A DNA stretch of 64,000 bases from Ridgeia piscesae (GCA_025642075.2 JAODUO010000869.1:182501-246500), one strand, 5' to 3'. Counted from the stretch's first letter, positions 34,301 to 49,300 are shown. Program-made: numbers and translations. Notes: generated from the sequence alone by a model not told the origin.

Positions 34301-37300
34301 CAGTGTTGTTGAAGGTGGTGTGAGAGGTAGTGGTGGTGTCAGTGTTGTTGAAGGTGGTGTGAGAGGTAGTGGTGGTGTCAGTGTTGTTGAAGGTGGTTGA
34401 ATATGTGTGTATGTTGTTAAGGTGTAAATGGTAGTGTCTTCAGTGTTGTTGAAGGTGGTGTGAGAGGTAGTGGTGGTGTCAGTGTTGTTGAAGGTGGTGT
34501 GGAGTAGTGGTGGTGTCAGTGTTGTTGAAGGTGGTGTGAGTGGTAGTGGTGGTGTCAGTGTTGTTGAAGGTGGTGTGAGAGGTAGTGGTGGTGTCAGTGT
34601 TGTTGAAGGTGGTGTGAGAGGTAGTGGTGGTGTCAGTGTTGTTGAAGGTGGTATAGTGGTAGTGGTGGTGTCAGTGTTGTTGAAGGTGGTGTGAGAGGTA
34701 GTGGTGGTGTCAGTGTTGTTGAAGGTGGTGTGAGAGGTAGTGGTGGTGTCAGTGTTGTTGAAGGTGGTGTGAGTGGTAGTGGTGGTGTCAGTGTTGTTGA
34801 AGGTGGTGTGAGAGGTAGTGGTGGTGTCAGTGTTGTTGAAGGTGGTGTGAGAGGTAGTGGTGGTGTCAGTGTTGTTGAAGGTGGTGTGAGAGGTAGTGGT
34901 GGTGTCAGTGTTGTTGAAGGTGGTGTGAGAGGTAGTGGTGGTGTCAGTGTTGTTGAAGGTGGTGTGAGTGGTAGTGGTGGTGTCAGTGTTGTTGAAGGTG
35001 GTGTGAGAGGTAGTGGTGGTGTCAGTGTTGTTGAAGGTGGTGTGAGAGGTAGTGGTGGTGTCAGTGTTGTTGAAGGTGGTGTGAGAGGTAGTGGTGGTGT
35101 CAGTGTTGTTGAAGGTGGTGTGAGTGGTAGTGGTGGTGTCAGTGTTGTTGAAGGTGGTGTGAGAGGTAGTGGTGGTGTCAGTGTTGTTGAAGGTGGTGTG
35201 AGTGGTAGTGGTGGTGTCAGTGTTGTTGAAGGTGGTGTGAGTGGTAGTGGTGGTGTCAGTGTTGTTGAAGGTGGTGTGAGTGGTAGTGGTGGTGTCAGTG
35301 TTGTTGAAGGTGGTGTGAGAGGTAGTGGTGGTGTCAGTGTTGTTGAAGGTGGTGTGAGAGGTAGTGGTGGTGTCAGTGTTGTTGAAGGTGGTGTGAGTGG
35401 CAGTGGTGGTGTCAGTGTTGTTGAAGGTGGTGTGAGTGGCAGTGGTGGTGTCAGTGTTGTTGAAGGTGGTAATAGTGGTAGTGGTGGTGTCAGTGTTGCT
35501 GAAGGTGTTGTCAGTGATGTGTATGATGGGTGTCAACACTAGATGTTCAGGTGGTGTTGGTGCTGTGTTGGTGGTGCTGATCATGATCACTGCACCAAAA
35601 TATCTATTTGATGAAAAACCAAACTCCTAACACAGCGCTTCCAAAGTAATTTTAAACACAACACACACACAACCACAACCATAAACACTAATATGACAAG
35701 AATGACAATGAAATATCTTCTACATGCCCCAGGGCGTGTTAGTCTCGTTTAACCGACTCTCACCCGGCTGCATAACTTCACCAAGAAGACATTCTGGTCA
35801 CTTGCCAGCCTTTGAATGTTATCCATTTGAGGGACTTAAAGTACTGCCACCTCACGGGGCCAATGTAATCCTGCCACCTCACTGGGGCCGATGTAATCCT
35901 GCCACCTCACGGGGCCGATGTAATCCTGCCACCTCACGGGGCCGATGTAATCCTGCCACCTCACGGGGCCAATGTAATCCTGCCACCTCACGGGGCCGAT
36001 GTAATCCTGCCACCTCACGGGGCCAATGTAATCCTGCCACCTCACGGGGCCGATGTAATCCTGCCACCTCACGGGGCCGATGTAATCCTGCCACCTCACG
36101 GGGCCGATGTAATCCTGCCATTATTTAGGCTTCATAAACAACTGCAAATTTGTATATCTTATTATTTTTGTGTGAATTCAATTTTAATGTTGAATACTTT
36201 TAATAGTATAGTATTAACTTATAAATGTATATCCTTATTGTAGTTTTATTTCGTAGTTGACCTGGGAGCCAATCAGCATCTCTCCCTACTCTGGGATTAG
36301 GCCGGCCGCCCTGGTGATAACATTGGCAGAGCATAAATCTACCAGGCAGATTTGAGGGGCTAACAAGTGCTGCCACCTCATGGAGCCTGGGCAGTTGCGG
36401 CTAGGCTATAATGAACTCTTTAGCTACCCAGACAGGTGGTATTTAAGTGGTACCTGACTTGAGGAGAGTGAGTCTGTCAGTCCAGCCAGAGAACACAGCA
36501 CAGAGGATGGAGATGGCGGACCCAATGCCTCGCTCACGGCCACACACCACCAGGACGTCATCAGAACAGAGTGTCACCAGGTACTGCTGTGTGATATCAC
36601 ACAGCATGCCGGCATAGTCAACTGTAACAAACAACAATGAGTGTCATCAGAGTGTCACCAGGTACTGCTACATGATGTCACGCAGCATGCCAGCATAGTC
36701 AACTGTAACAAATGTCAACAACAGTGTCATCAGAGTGTCATGAAGTACTGCTTTGCTTACATTGCACATGTTTTGACAAAGTGACTGATGTAATTAACAT
36801 CAGAATGCCGTAAACATAACTAGACAAATAGATAAAATGCAGAAGACACTTAAATGGAACTGCAGCTTGAACTATACATAACTTTTTCTGTTTAACCAGT
36901 TCTCACATAAATTGATGATAATCCACAGAAATTTTGTCAGTAAATCACTTGGTTAACATTAAAACATTGTATCAGAACCAATTGCAATATTACTTCTGTA
37001 AAAAATGGGTGCCTGATGCCCCTGCCACAGAGACCTATTGCAGGGGCTTGAGGGGTCACAGAGACACGTACCTATTGTAGGGGCTTGAGGGGCCACAGAG
37101 ACACTACCTATTGTAGGGGCTTGAGGGGTCACACAGACACGTACCTATTGTAGGGGCTTGAGGGGTCACAGAGACACGTACCTATTGCAGGGGCTTGAGG
37201 GGCCACAGAGACACGTACCTATTGCAGGGGCTTGAGGGGCCACAGAGACACGTACCTATTGCAGGGGCTTGAGGGGCCACAGAGACACGTACCTATTGCA

Positions 37301-40300
37301 GGGGCTTGAGGGGTCACAGAGACACGTACCTATTGCAGGGGCTTGAGGGGCCACAGAGACACGTACCTATTGTAGGGGCTTGAGGGGTCACAGAGACACG
37401 TACCTATTGCAGGGGCTTGAGGGGTCACAGAGACACGTACCTATTGCAGGGGCTTGAGGGGCCACAGAGACACGTACCTATTGTAGGGGCTTGAGGGGTC
37501 ACAGAGACACGTACCTATTCAGGGGCTTGAGGGTCACAGAGACACGTACCTATTGCAGGGGCTTGAGGGGCCACAGAGACACGTACCTATTGTAGGGGCT
37601 TGAGGGGTCACAGAGACACGTACCTATTGCAGGGGCTTGAGGGGCCTCAGAGACACGTACCTATTGTAGGGGCTTGAGGGGTCACAGAGACACGTACCTA
37701 TTGTAGGGGCTTGAGGGGTCACAGAGACACGTACCTATTGCAGGGGCTTGAGGGGTCACAGAGACACGTACCTATTGTAGGGGCTTGAGGGGTCACAGAG
37801 ACACGTACCTATTGCAGGGGCTTGAGGGGTCACAGAGACACGTACCTATTGTAGGGGCTTGAGGGGTCACAGAGACACGTACCTATTGTAGGGGCTTGAG
37901 GGGTCACAGAGACACGTACCTATTGTAGGGGCTTGAGGGGTCACAGAGACACGTACCTATTGTAGGGGCTTGAGGGGCCACAGAGACACGTACCTATTGT
38001 AGGGGCTTGAGGGGTCACAGAGACACGTACCTATTGCAGGGGCTTGAGGGGCCACAGAGACACGTACCTATTGTAGGGGCTTGAGGGGCCACAGAGACAC
38101 GTACCTATTGCAGGGGCTTGAGGCGGCCTACAATTGGGGAGCAGAGACAGTACCTATTGGGCCAGAGACATCCTTAGGCTTGAGGGGCCACAAAAAGACA
38201 CATACCTATTGCAGGGGTTTGAAGGACCACAAAAAGACACATACCTATTGCAGGGGTTTGAAGGACCACAAAAAGACACATACCTATTGCAGGGGCTTGA
38301 TGGGCCACAGAGACATGTACCTATTGCAGGGGCTTGAGGGGCCACAGAGACATGTACCTATTGCAGGGGCTTGAGGGGCCACAGAGACACGTACCTATTG
38401 TAGGGGCTTGAGGGGCCACAAAAAGACACATACCTATTGCAGGGGTTTGAAGGACCACAAAAAGACACATACCTATTGCAGGGGTTTGAAGGACCACAAA
38501 AAGACACGTACCTATTGCAGGGGTTTGAAGGACCACAAAAAGACACGTACCTATTGCAGGGGCTTGAGGGGCCACAAAAAGACACATACCTATTGCAGGG
38601 GTTTGAAGGACCACAAAAAGACACATACCTATTGCAGGGGTTTGAAGGACCACAAAAAGACACGTACCTATTGCAGGGGCTTGATGGGCCACAGAGACAC
38701 GTACCTATTGCAGGGGCTTGAGGGGCCACAGAGACACGTACCTATTGCGTGGATGCCAGTCTCACAGGTAGACACTAGTTGCAGAATGTGCAGGAACATG
38801 TCAAATGTGCCCCCAACTTGTGTCCTGGCCAACAGATGTGTCACATCAGTCACTCTCATTCCCATGTGATTTAGTGACTTTTAAATGTATTAATGGTACC
38901 AAAAGCTTTCTGCTTTCAAGAAATGTAAAAAGCTCAAACTTTTCAGCAGTAAAGTTGTGACTTTGCTGTTTATAACAGTATTATTTTGGGCACTCTACCC
39001 CCACAACGCTATGTTGCCCAGCCCGAGCCCTACCTGACTTGTTTGATGGCCTCCAGTAGAGCCTGCACTAGTTCAGGTGTTCCCCACAACCCCACCACTT
39101 CTTCGTCTATGTCCATCACTTTGTCAACAAACTCAGCCAAGTTACGCAGTAGATCATCTGTAAGAAAACATACAGTGTCATTTGTAAGTTCAATGTATGC
39201 AGCCAACAAAGAAATTAAATTAAATTTATTACATTTGTCATAATAATCTCACTGTATGCCTTCCTGTTGTTATTTTGCTAGTCACATTTTTCAGTGGTGG
39301 CAGTATACTGGTGACGCACTTTGTGGACAGTTTTCATTTTTAAAGAGTGATGTGAATGATTAAAATAAAGTTTAAGAGTCGAGTTAAAGAGTCGAGGGGC
39401 CCAGTGTCTGACACACTCACTGTTGGTGGAACTCTGCAGTATGAACAGAATGCTGGCAAAGATAGATTCGGACTTCTTGATGGCGGTTGTCCACGTGTTC
39501 AATGCTGTCTCCATGGACACACACACCCGCAGCAGTCTACAACAAACACATGTCTTCACTGCTGTCTCCGTGGACACACACACCCGCAGCAGTCTACAAC
39601 AAACACATGTCTTCACTGCTGTCTCTGTGGACAAACACACCCGCAGCAGTCTACAACAAACACATGTCTTCACTGCTGTCTCCGTGGACACACACACCCG
39701 CAGCAATCTACAACAAACACATGTCTTCACTGCTGTCTCCGTGGACACACACACCCGCAGCAAGTCTACAACAAACACATGTCTTCACTGCTGCCTCCGT
39801 GGACACACACACCCGCAGAAGTCTACAACAAACACATGTCTTCACTGCTGTCTCCGTGGACACACACACCCGCAGCAATCTACAACAAACACATGTCTTC
39901 ACTGCTGTCTCCGTGGACACACACACCCGCAGCATTCTACAACAAACACATGTCTTCACTGCTGTCTCCGTGGACACACACACCCGCAGCAGTCTACAAC
40001 AAACACATGTCTTCACTGCTGTCTCCGTGGACACACACACCCGCAGCAGTCTACAACAAACACATGTCTTCACTGCTGTCTCCGTGGACACACACACCCG
40101 CAGCAATCTACAACAAACACATGTCTTCACTGCTGTCTCCGTGGACACACACACCCGCAGAAGTCTACAACAAACACATGTCTTCACTGCTGTCTCCGTG
40201 GACACACACACCCGCAGCAGTCTACAACAAACACATGTCTTCACTGCTGTCTCCGTGGACACACACACCCGCAGCAAGTCTACAACAAACACATGTCTTC

Positions 40301-43300
40301 ACTGCTGTCTCCGTGGACACACACACCCGCAGCAGTCTACAACAAACACATGTCTTCACTGCTGTCTCCGTGGACACACACACCCGCAGCAATCTACAAC
40401 AAACACACACACACACATCCGCAGCAGTCTACAACAAACACACACACATCCACAGCAGTCTCCACAAAAACACACACCCGCAGCAGTCTACAACAAACAC
40501 ATCCTGCAGCTGTCTCCGTAAAAACACACACCCGCAGCAGTCTACAACAAACACATGTCTTCCCCTGCTGCTCTCCGTGGACACACACACCCGCAGCAGT
40601 CTACAACAAACACACTCACTGCTGTCTCCGTAAAAACACACACCCGCAGAAAGTCTACAACAAACACACCCCCCCACACCCCCCGCAGCAGTCTACAACA
40701 AACACACACACTCCAGCCTGAAACAAACACACACACAGCCCAAACAGCAATTTTTACCTGCAAACACACACACACCCGCAGAAAGTCTACAACAAACACA
40801 CTTCACTGCCCACACAACACCGCAGACACAAAAACACACCCACAGCTCTCTACAAAAACACACACACACACCCGCAGCTTTTTTCCATGGACACACACAC
40901 CCGCAGCAGTCTACAACAAACACATGTCTTCACCCGCTGCAGCCCTACAAAAACCCCCAAAACACAAAAAACCTGCTTCAGCTGTCTCCGAGACACACAC
41001 ACCCGCAGCAGCCTACAACAAACACACCCCCCCACACACCCGCAGCAGTCTACAACAAACACACACACACCCACAGCAATCTACAACAAACACACACACA
41101 CCCGCAGCTGTCTACGACAAACACACACACACACCTGCAGCAGTCTACAACAAACACACACACACCCGCAGCAGTCTACCAAAAACACACACACACCCGC
41201 AGCTGTCTACAACAAACACACACACACCCTGCAGCAGTCTACAACAAACACACACACACACCTGCAGCAGTCTACAACAAACACACACACACCTGCAGCA
41301 GTCTACAACAAACACACACACCCGCAGCAGTCTACAACAAACACACACACACCCGCAGCAATCTACAACAAACACACACACCCACAGCAGTCTACAACAA
41401 ACACACACACCCGCAGCAGTCTACAACAAACACACACACACCTGCAGCAGTCTACAACAAACACACACACCCGCAGCAGTCTACAACAAACACACACACC
41501 CGCAGCAGTCTACAACAAACACACACACACCTGCAGCAAGTCTACAACAAACACACACACCCGCAGCAGTCTACAACAAACACACACACACCTGCAGCAA
41601 GTCTACAACAAACACACACACCCACAGCAGTCTACAACAAACACACACACCCGCAGCAGTCTACAACAAACACACACACCCTGCAGCAATCTACAACAAA
41701 CACACACACCCGCAGCAGTCTACAACAAACACACACCCGCAGCAGTCTACAACAAACACACACACCCACAGCAGTCTACAACAAACACACACCCGCAGCA
41801 GTCTACAAAACAAACACACACACCCGCAGCAGTCTACAACAAACACACACACCCGCAGCAGTCTACAACAAACACACACACCTGCAGCAGTCTACAACAA
41901 ACACACACCCCACAGCAGTCTACAACAAACACACACACCCGCAGCAGTCTACAACAAACACACACCCGCACCAATCTACAACAAACACACACACACCCAC
42001 AGCAATCTACAACAAACACACACACACACCCACAGCAATCTACCACAAACACACACACACCTGCACCAATCTACCACAAACACATGTCAACACTGTTTAA
42101 TGACGATGAGATATAAACACAAGCTGACAATTATGAAAATGTTCTCAAATTTCTTAATATTTCTGGAAGAAACCAAAATCCACAAGATGTTTTGCATGGC
42201 TAAACACGTTCATTGGATGACAAGTACCAGTATTAAACCTCCAAACCAAAGAGTACTTACCTCGTCAGTTCAATCAGAGTAGGCACATCGGGAGATTCCA
42301 AGAGTAACAAAAGAAGTTCACTGAAATCAGACCGGAGTATCTGTACTGACCACATTCAAATACTAGCTGAGTAACCTTAGTTACCTCAGCACTGTAGTGT
42401 GAGAATAGACACCTATTAATATTTCTGCCACTTCTAGATCAAAGAGAGTTTAAAAATTTTATGTTCATGGTTAGCTACAAATACAATGTTACTATACAAT
42501 GGCAAACCACAATGTTTCTGGGTTGGGTTTATCATATGCATGCACTGACAATATTTCTTAATCTGCAAAATGAACAACTGCCCACAAAAATACATGGCAA
42601 ACAGTAATCCACAGCAACATAGTGCGATGAATCCCTGTTTGTGTTTTGTTCTATGTGGAGTTCTGTGTTGACTTAGCAGCTCATGGTAGTTTCTGACACC
42701 TCACATTAAGTGTGACAGTCACTTGTGTTTTGACTGGTTTCTCCAACTGATATATAACAAGTGGTATACATACACAAGTCGGTCATGAGCTGTGATTTCT
42801 TTACAGGCCTGTTCGTTACATGCCATGTTGCCCAGGATACCAACGCATATTTCCTGCAGCAAAATCAATATCTTGACGAGTCAATTAGTTATTATATTGT
42901 AGACAAAGGTAGTGTTCCCACCACATTTATTTTTACATTGTAATAAATATACTTCTTTACAGATGCAAATCATAAAAAAACGGTTTAACCCATCATGAAC
43001 AATGAACAAGGTTGATTTTTAATTGAATATGCACAATTTATATAATACAAGTGCATATTTCTATAAATTACTGGAAAAATGTACCCCACCTCAGCTTACC
43101 CCTGGGAGCCCCACGCCTCACCCTGTACCCCACCTCACCCTACCCCTGCCACTCACCATAGCCCTGGGAGCCCTACCATTCACCCTGTACCCCACCTCAC
43201 CCTACCCCTGACACTCACCATAGCCCTGGGAGCCGTACCATTCACCCTGTACCCCACCTCACCCTACCCCTGACACTCACCATAGCCCTGGGAGCCCTAC

Positions 43301-46300
43301 CATTCACCCTGTACCCCACCTCACCCTACCCCTGACACTCACCATAGCCCTGGGAGCCCTACCATTCACCCTGTACCCCACCTCACCCTACCCCTGCCAC
43401 GCACCGTAGCCCTGGGAGCCCTACCATTCACCCTGTACCCCACCTCACCCTACCCCTGACACTCACCGTAGACCTGGGAGCCACTCCCTTCACCCTGTAC
43501 CCCACCTCACCCTACCCCCGACACTCACCGTAGACCTGAGAGCCCCACCCTTCACCCCTGTACCCCACCTCACCCTACCCCTGACACTCACCGTAGCCCT
43601 GGTAGCCCCACCCTTCACCCCTGTACCCCACCTCACCCTACCCCTGACACTCACCGTAGACCTGAGAGCCCCACCATTCACCTTGTACCCCACCTCACCC
43701 TACCCCTGACACTCACCGTAGACCTGAGAGCCTCACCATTCACCTTGTACCCCACCTCACCCTACCCCTGACACTCACCGTAGACCTGAGAGCCCCACCA
43801 TTCACCTTGTACCCCACCTCACCCTACCCCTGACACTCACCGTAGCCCTGGTAGCCCCACCCTTCACCTTGTACCCCAACTCACCCTTCCCCTGACACTC
43901 ACCGTAGCCCTGGGAGCCCCACCCTTCACCTTGTACCCCACCTCACCCTACCCCTGACACTCACCTAGCCCTGGTAGCCCCACCCTTCACCTTGTACCCC
44001 AACTCACCCTACCCCTGACACTCACCGTAGCCCTGGTAGCCCCACCCTTCACCTTGTACCCCAACTCACCCTTCCCCTGACACTCACCGTAGCCCTGGTA
44101 GCCCCACCCTTCACCTTGTACCCCAACTCACCCTACCCCTGACACTCACCGTAACCCTGGTAGCCCCACCCTTCACCTTGTACCCCAACTCACCCTACCC
44201 CTGACACTCACCGTAGCCCTGGTAGCCCCACCCTTCACCTTGTACCCCAACTCACCCTACCCCTGACACTCACCGTAGCCCTGGTAGCCCCACCCTTCAC
44301 CTTGTACCCCAACTCACCCTACCCCTGACACTCACCGTAGCCCTGGTAGCCCCACCCTTCACCTTGTACCCCAACTCACCCTTCCCCTGACACTCACCGT
44401 AGCCCTGGTAGCCCCACCCTTCACCTTGTACCCCAACTCACCCTCCCCTGACACTCACCGTAGACCTGGAGCCCCACCCTTCACCTTGTACCCCACCTCA
44501 CCCTACCCCTGACACTCACCGTAGCCCTGGGAGCCCCACCCTTCACCCTTGTACCCCAACTCACCCTACCCCTGACACTCACCGTAGCCCTGGTAGCCCC
44601 ACCCTTCACCTTGTACCCCAACTCACCCTACCCCTGACACTCACCGTAGCCCTGGTAGCCCCACCCTTCACCTTGTACCCCAACTCACCCTACCCCTGAC
44701 ACTCACCGTAGCCCTGGTAGCCCCACCCTTCACCTTGTACCCCAACTCACCCTACCCCTGACACTCACCGTAGACCTGAGAGCCCCACCATTCACCCTGT
44801 ACCCCACCTCACCCTACCCCTGACACTCACCGTAGCCCTGGGAGCCCCACCATTCACCCTGTACCCCACCTCACCCTACCCCTGACACTCACCGTAGCCC
44901 TGGTAGCCCCACCCTTCACCTGTACCCCACCTCACCCTTCCCCTGACACTCACCGTAGCCCTGGGAGCCCCACCCTTCACCTTGTACCCCAACCCCACCC
45001 TACCCCTGACACTCACCGTAGCCCTGGGAGCCCCCCTTTACCCTTGGTACCCACCTCACCCTACCCCTGACACTCACCATAGCCCTGGTAGCCCCACCCT
45101 TCACCTTGTACCCCAACTCACCCTACCCCTGACACTCACCGTAGCCCTGGTAGCCCCACCCTTCACCTTGTACCCCAACTCACCCTTCCCCTGACACTCA
45201 CCGTAGCCCTGGTAGCCCCACCCTTCACCTTGTACCCCAACTCACCCTACCCCTGACACTCACCGTAACCCTGGTAGCCCCACCCTTCACCTTGTACCCC
45301 AACTCACCCTACCCCTGACACTCACCGTAGCCCTGGTAGCCCCACCCTTCACCTTGTACCCCAACTCACCCTACCCCTAACACTCACCGTAGCCCTGGTA
45401 GCCCCACCCTTCACCTTGTACCCCAACTCACCCTACCCCTGACACTCACCGTAGCCCTGGGAGCCCCACCCTTCACCTTGTACCCCAACTCACCCTTCCC
45501 CTGACACTCACCATAGCCCTGGTAGCCCCACCCTTCACCCTGTACCCCAACTCACCCTACCCCTGACACTCACCGTAGCCCTGGTAGCCCCACCCTTCAC
45601 CCTGTACCCCAACTCACCCTTCCCCTGACACTCACCGTAGCCCTGGTAGCCCCACCCTTCACCTTGTACCCCAACTCACCCTTCCCCTGACACTCACCGT
45701 AGCCCTGGTAGCCCCACCCTTCACCCTGTACCCCACCTCACCCTTCCCCTGACACTCACCGTAGACCTGAGAGCCCCACCCTTCACCTTGTACCCCACCT
45801 CACCCTACCCCTGACACTCACCGTAGCCCTGGAGCCCCACCATTCACCTTGTACCCCACCTCACCCTACCCCTGACACTCACCGTAGACCTGAGAGCCTC
45901 ACCATTCACCTTGTACCCCACCTCACCCTACCCCTGACACTCACCGTAGACCTGAGAGCCCCACCATTCACCTTGTACCCCACCTCACCCTACCCCTGAC
46001 ACTCACCGTAGCCCTGGTAGCCCCACCCTTCACCTTGTACCCCAACTCACCCTTCCCCTGACACTCACCGTAGCCCTGGGAGCCCCACCCTTCACCTTGT
46101 ACCCCACCTCACCCTACCCCTGACACTCACCATAGCCCTGGTAGCCCCACCCTTCACCTTGTACCCCAACTCACCCTACCCCTGACACTCACCGTAGCCC
46201 TGGTAGCCCCACCCTTCACCTTGTACCCCAACTCACCCTTCCCCTGACACTCACCGTAGCCCTGGTAGCCCCACCCTTCACCTTGTACCCCAACTCACCC

Positions 46301-49300
46301 TACCCCTGACACTCACCGTAACCCTGGTAGCCCCACCCTTCACCTTGTACCCCAACTCACCCTACCCCTGACACTCACCGTAGCCCTGGTAGCCCCACCC
46401 TTCACCTTGTACCCCAACTCACCCTACCCCTAACACTCACCGTAGCCCTGGTAGCCCCACCCTTCACCTTGTACCCCAACTCACCCTACCCCTGACACTC
46501 ACCGTAGCCCTGGGAGCCCCACCCTTCACCTTGTACCCCAACTCACCCTTCCCCTGACACTCACCATAGCCCTGGTAGCCCCACCCTTCACCCTGTACCC
46601 CAACTCACCCTACCCCTGACACTCACCGTAGCCCTGGTAGCCCCACCCTTCACCTTGTACCCCAACTCACCCTTCCCCTGACACTCACCGTAGACCTGGG
46701 AGCCACTCCCTTCACCCTGTACCCCACCTCACCCTACCCCCGACACTCACCGTAGACCTGAGAGCCACTCCCTTCACCCCTGTACCCCACCTCACCCTAC
46801 CCCTGACACTCACCGTAGCCCTGGTAGCCCCACCTTTCACCCCTGTACCCCACCTCACCCTACCCCTGACACTCACCGTAGCCCTGGTAGCCCCACCCTT
46901 CACCCCTGTACCCCACCTCACCCTACCCCTGACACTCACCGTAGACCTGAGAGCCCCACCATTCACCTTGTACCCCACCTCACCCTACCCCTGACACTCA
47001 CCGTAGACCTGAGAGCCTCACCATTCACCTTGTACCCCACCTCACCCTACCCCTGACACTCACCGTAGACCTGAGAGCCCCACCATTCACCTTGTACCCC
47101 ACCTCACCCTACCCCTGACACTCACCGTAGCCCTGGTAGCCCCACCCTTCACCTTGTACCCCAACTCACCCTTCCCCTGACACTCACCGTAGCCCTGGGA
47201 GCCCCACCCTTCACCTTGTACCCCACCTCACCCTACCCCTGACACTCACCATAGCCCTGGTAGCCCCACCCTTCACCTTGTACCCCAACTCACCCTACCC
47301 CTGACACTCACCGTAGCCCTGGTAGCCCCACCCTTCACCTTGTACCCCAACTCACCCTTCCCCTGACACTCACCGTAGCCCTGGTAGCCCCACCCTTCAC
47401 CTTGTACCCCAACTCACCCTACCCCTGACACTCACCGTAACCCTGGTAGCCCCACCCTTCACCTGTACCCCAACTCACCCTACCCCTGACACTCACCGTA
47501 GCCCTGGTAGCCCCACCCTTCACCTTGTACCCCAACTCACCCTACCCCTAACACTCACCGTAGCCCTGGTAGCCCCACCCTTCACCTTGTACCCCAACTC
47601 ACCCTACCCCTGACACTCACCGTAGCCCTGGAGCCCCACCCTTCACCTTGTACCCCAACTCACCCTTCCCCTGACACTCACCGTAGCCCTGGTAGCCCCA
47701 CCCTTCACCCTGTACCCCAACTCACCCTACCCCTGACACTCACCGTAGCCCTGGTAGCCCCACCCTTCACCTTGTACCCCAACTCACCCTTCCCCTGACA
47801 CTCACCGTAGCCCTGGTAGCCCCACCCTTCACCTTGTACCCCAACTCACCCTTCCCCTGACACTCACCGTAGCCCTGGTAGCCCCACCCTTCACCCTGTA
47901 CCCCACCTCACCCTTCCCCTGACACTCACCGTAGACCTGGAGCCCCACCCTTCACCTTGTACCCCACCTCACCCTACCCCTGACACTCACCGTAGCCCTG
48001 GGAGCCCCACCCTTCACCTTGTACCCCAACTCACCCTACCCCTGACACTCACCGTAGCCCTGGTAGCCCCACCCTTCACCTTGTACCCCAACTCACCCTA
48101 CCCCTGACACTCACCGTAGCCCTGGTAGCCCCACCCTTCACCTTGTACCCCAACTCACCCTACCCCTGACACTCACCGTAGCCCTGGTAGCCCCACCCTT
48201 CACCTTGTACCCCACTCACCCTACCCCTGACACTCACCGTAGCCTGGAGCCCCACCTTCACCCTGTACCCCACTCACCCTACCCCTGACACTCACCGTAG
48301 CCCTGGGAGCCCCACCATTCACCCTGTACCCCACCTCACCCTTCCCCTGACACTCACCGTAGCCCTGGTAGCCCCACCCTTCACCCTGTACCCCACCTCA
48401 CCCTTCCCCTGACACTCACCGTAGCCCTGGGAGCCCCACCATTCACCCCTGTATCCCACCTCACCCTACCCCTGACACTCACCGTAGCCCTGGGAGCCTG
48501 TGACTTGGCAATGACACCCGTTAGGATGTCAACAGCCTTGAAGTCTTGCAAAAAACTGACAACCTCCTGAAAGAAATGACACATCGACACATAATGGCAT
48601 AGTGACACATCATGACACAGTGGCAGGACATGACAATGACACAGTACCACACGACACATAATACAGTGACACATTACACAATGAGACATCATGACACAGA
48701 GCCATATGATGACACTGACAGTATAATCACATCATGACGCAGTGACATGTTATAATGCACTGACATATCCTGTCATGACAGTGAGTAACACATCATGACA
48801 CAGTGGCATATCATGACAGTGACATGCCATGACACTTTGATGTTGCATAACATTGTGATGCAAGTTACAGCAACATGTCTTTCCATGTTTATATATATAT
48901 ATATTTTAATAAACTGGAAAGCAGCATAATGTCAAATTCGAAAACAGTTGTTCCTGATTCAGCGACTACAAGAGCTGCTAGCAGGTAGTGTCCACAACAT
49001 GACGAGGAACTCACAAGAATGATATAAACCATGTGAATATGGTGAAACTGGTGACATTGACATCATCATTGTCTGGTAGGAATACTTTAGGAGTCACCTT
49101 CTGTCTGTGTACGTAGCACCATCTGTCTGTGTACGTAGCACCATCTGTCTGTGTACGTAGCACCTTCTGTCTGTGTACGTAGCACCTTCTGTCTGTGTAC
49201 GTAGCACCTTCTGTCTGTGTACGTAGCACCTTCTGTCTGTGTACGTAGCACCTTCTGTCTGTGTACGTAGCACCTTCTGTCTGTGTAGTGCACCTTCTTT

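Noticed and set aside
39356..42282. Long His/Thr-rich + strand frames over the 57 bp array
   Set aside because: Antisense to SAAL1 exon 6 and its repeats; several overlapping frames are open at once, as expected from the repeat.
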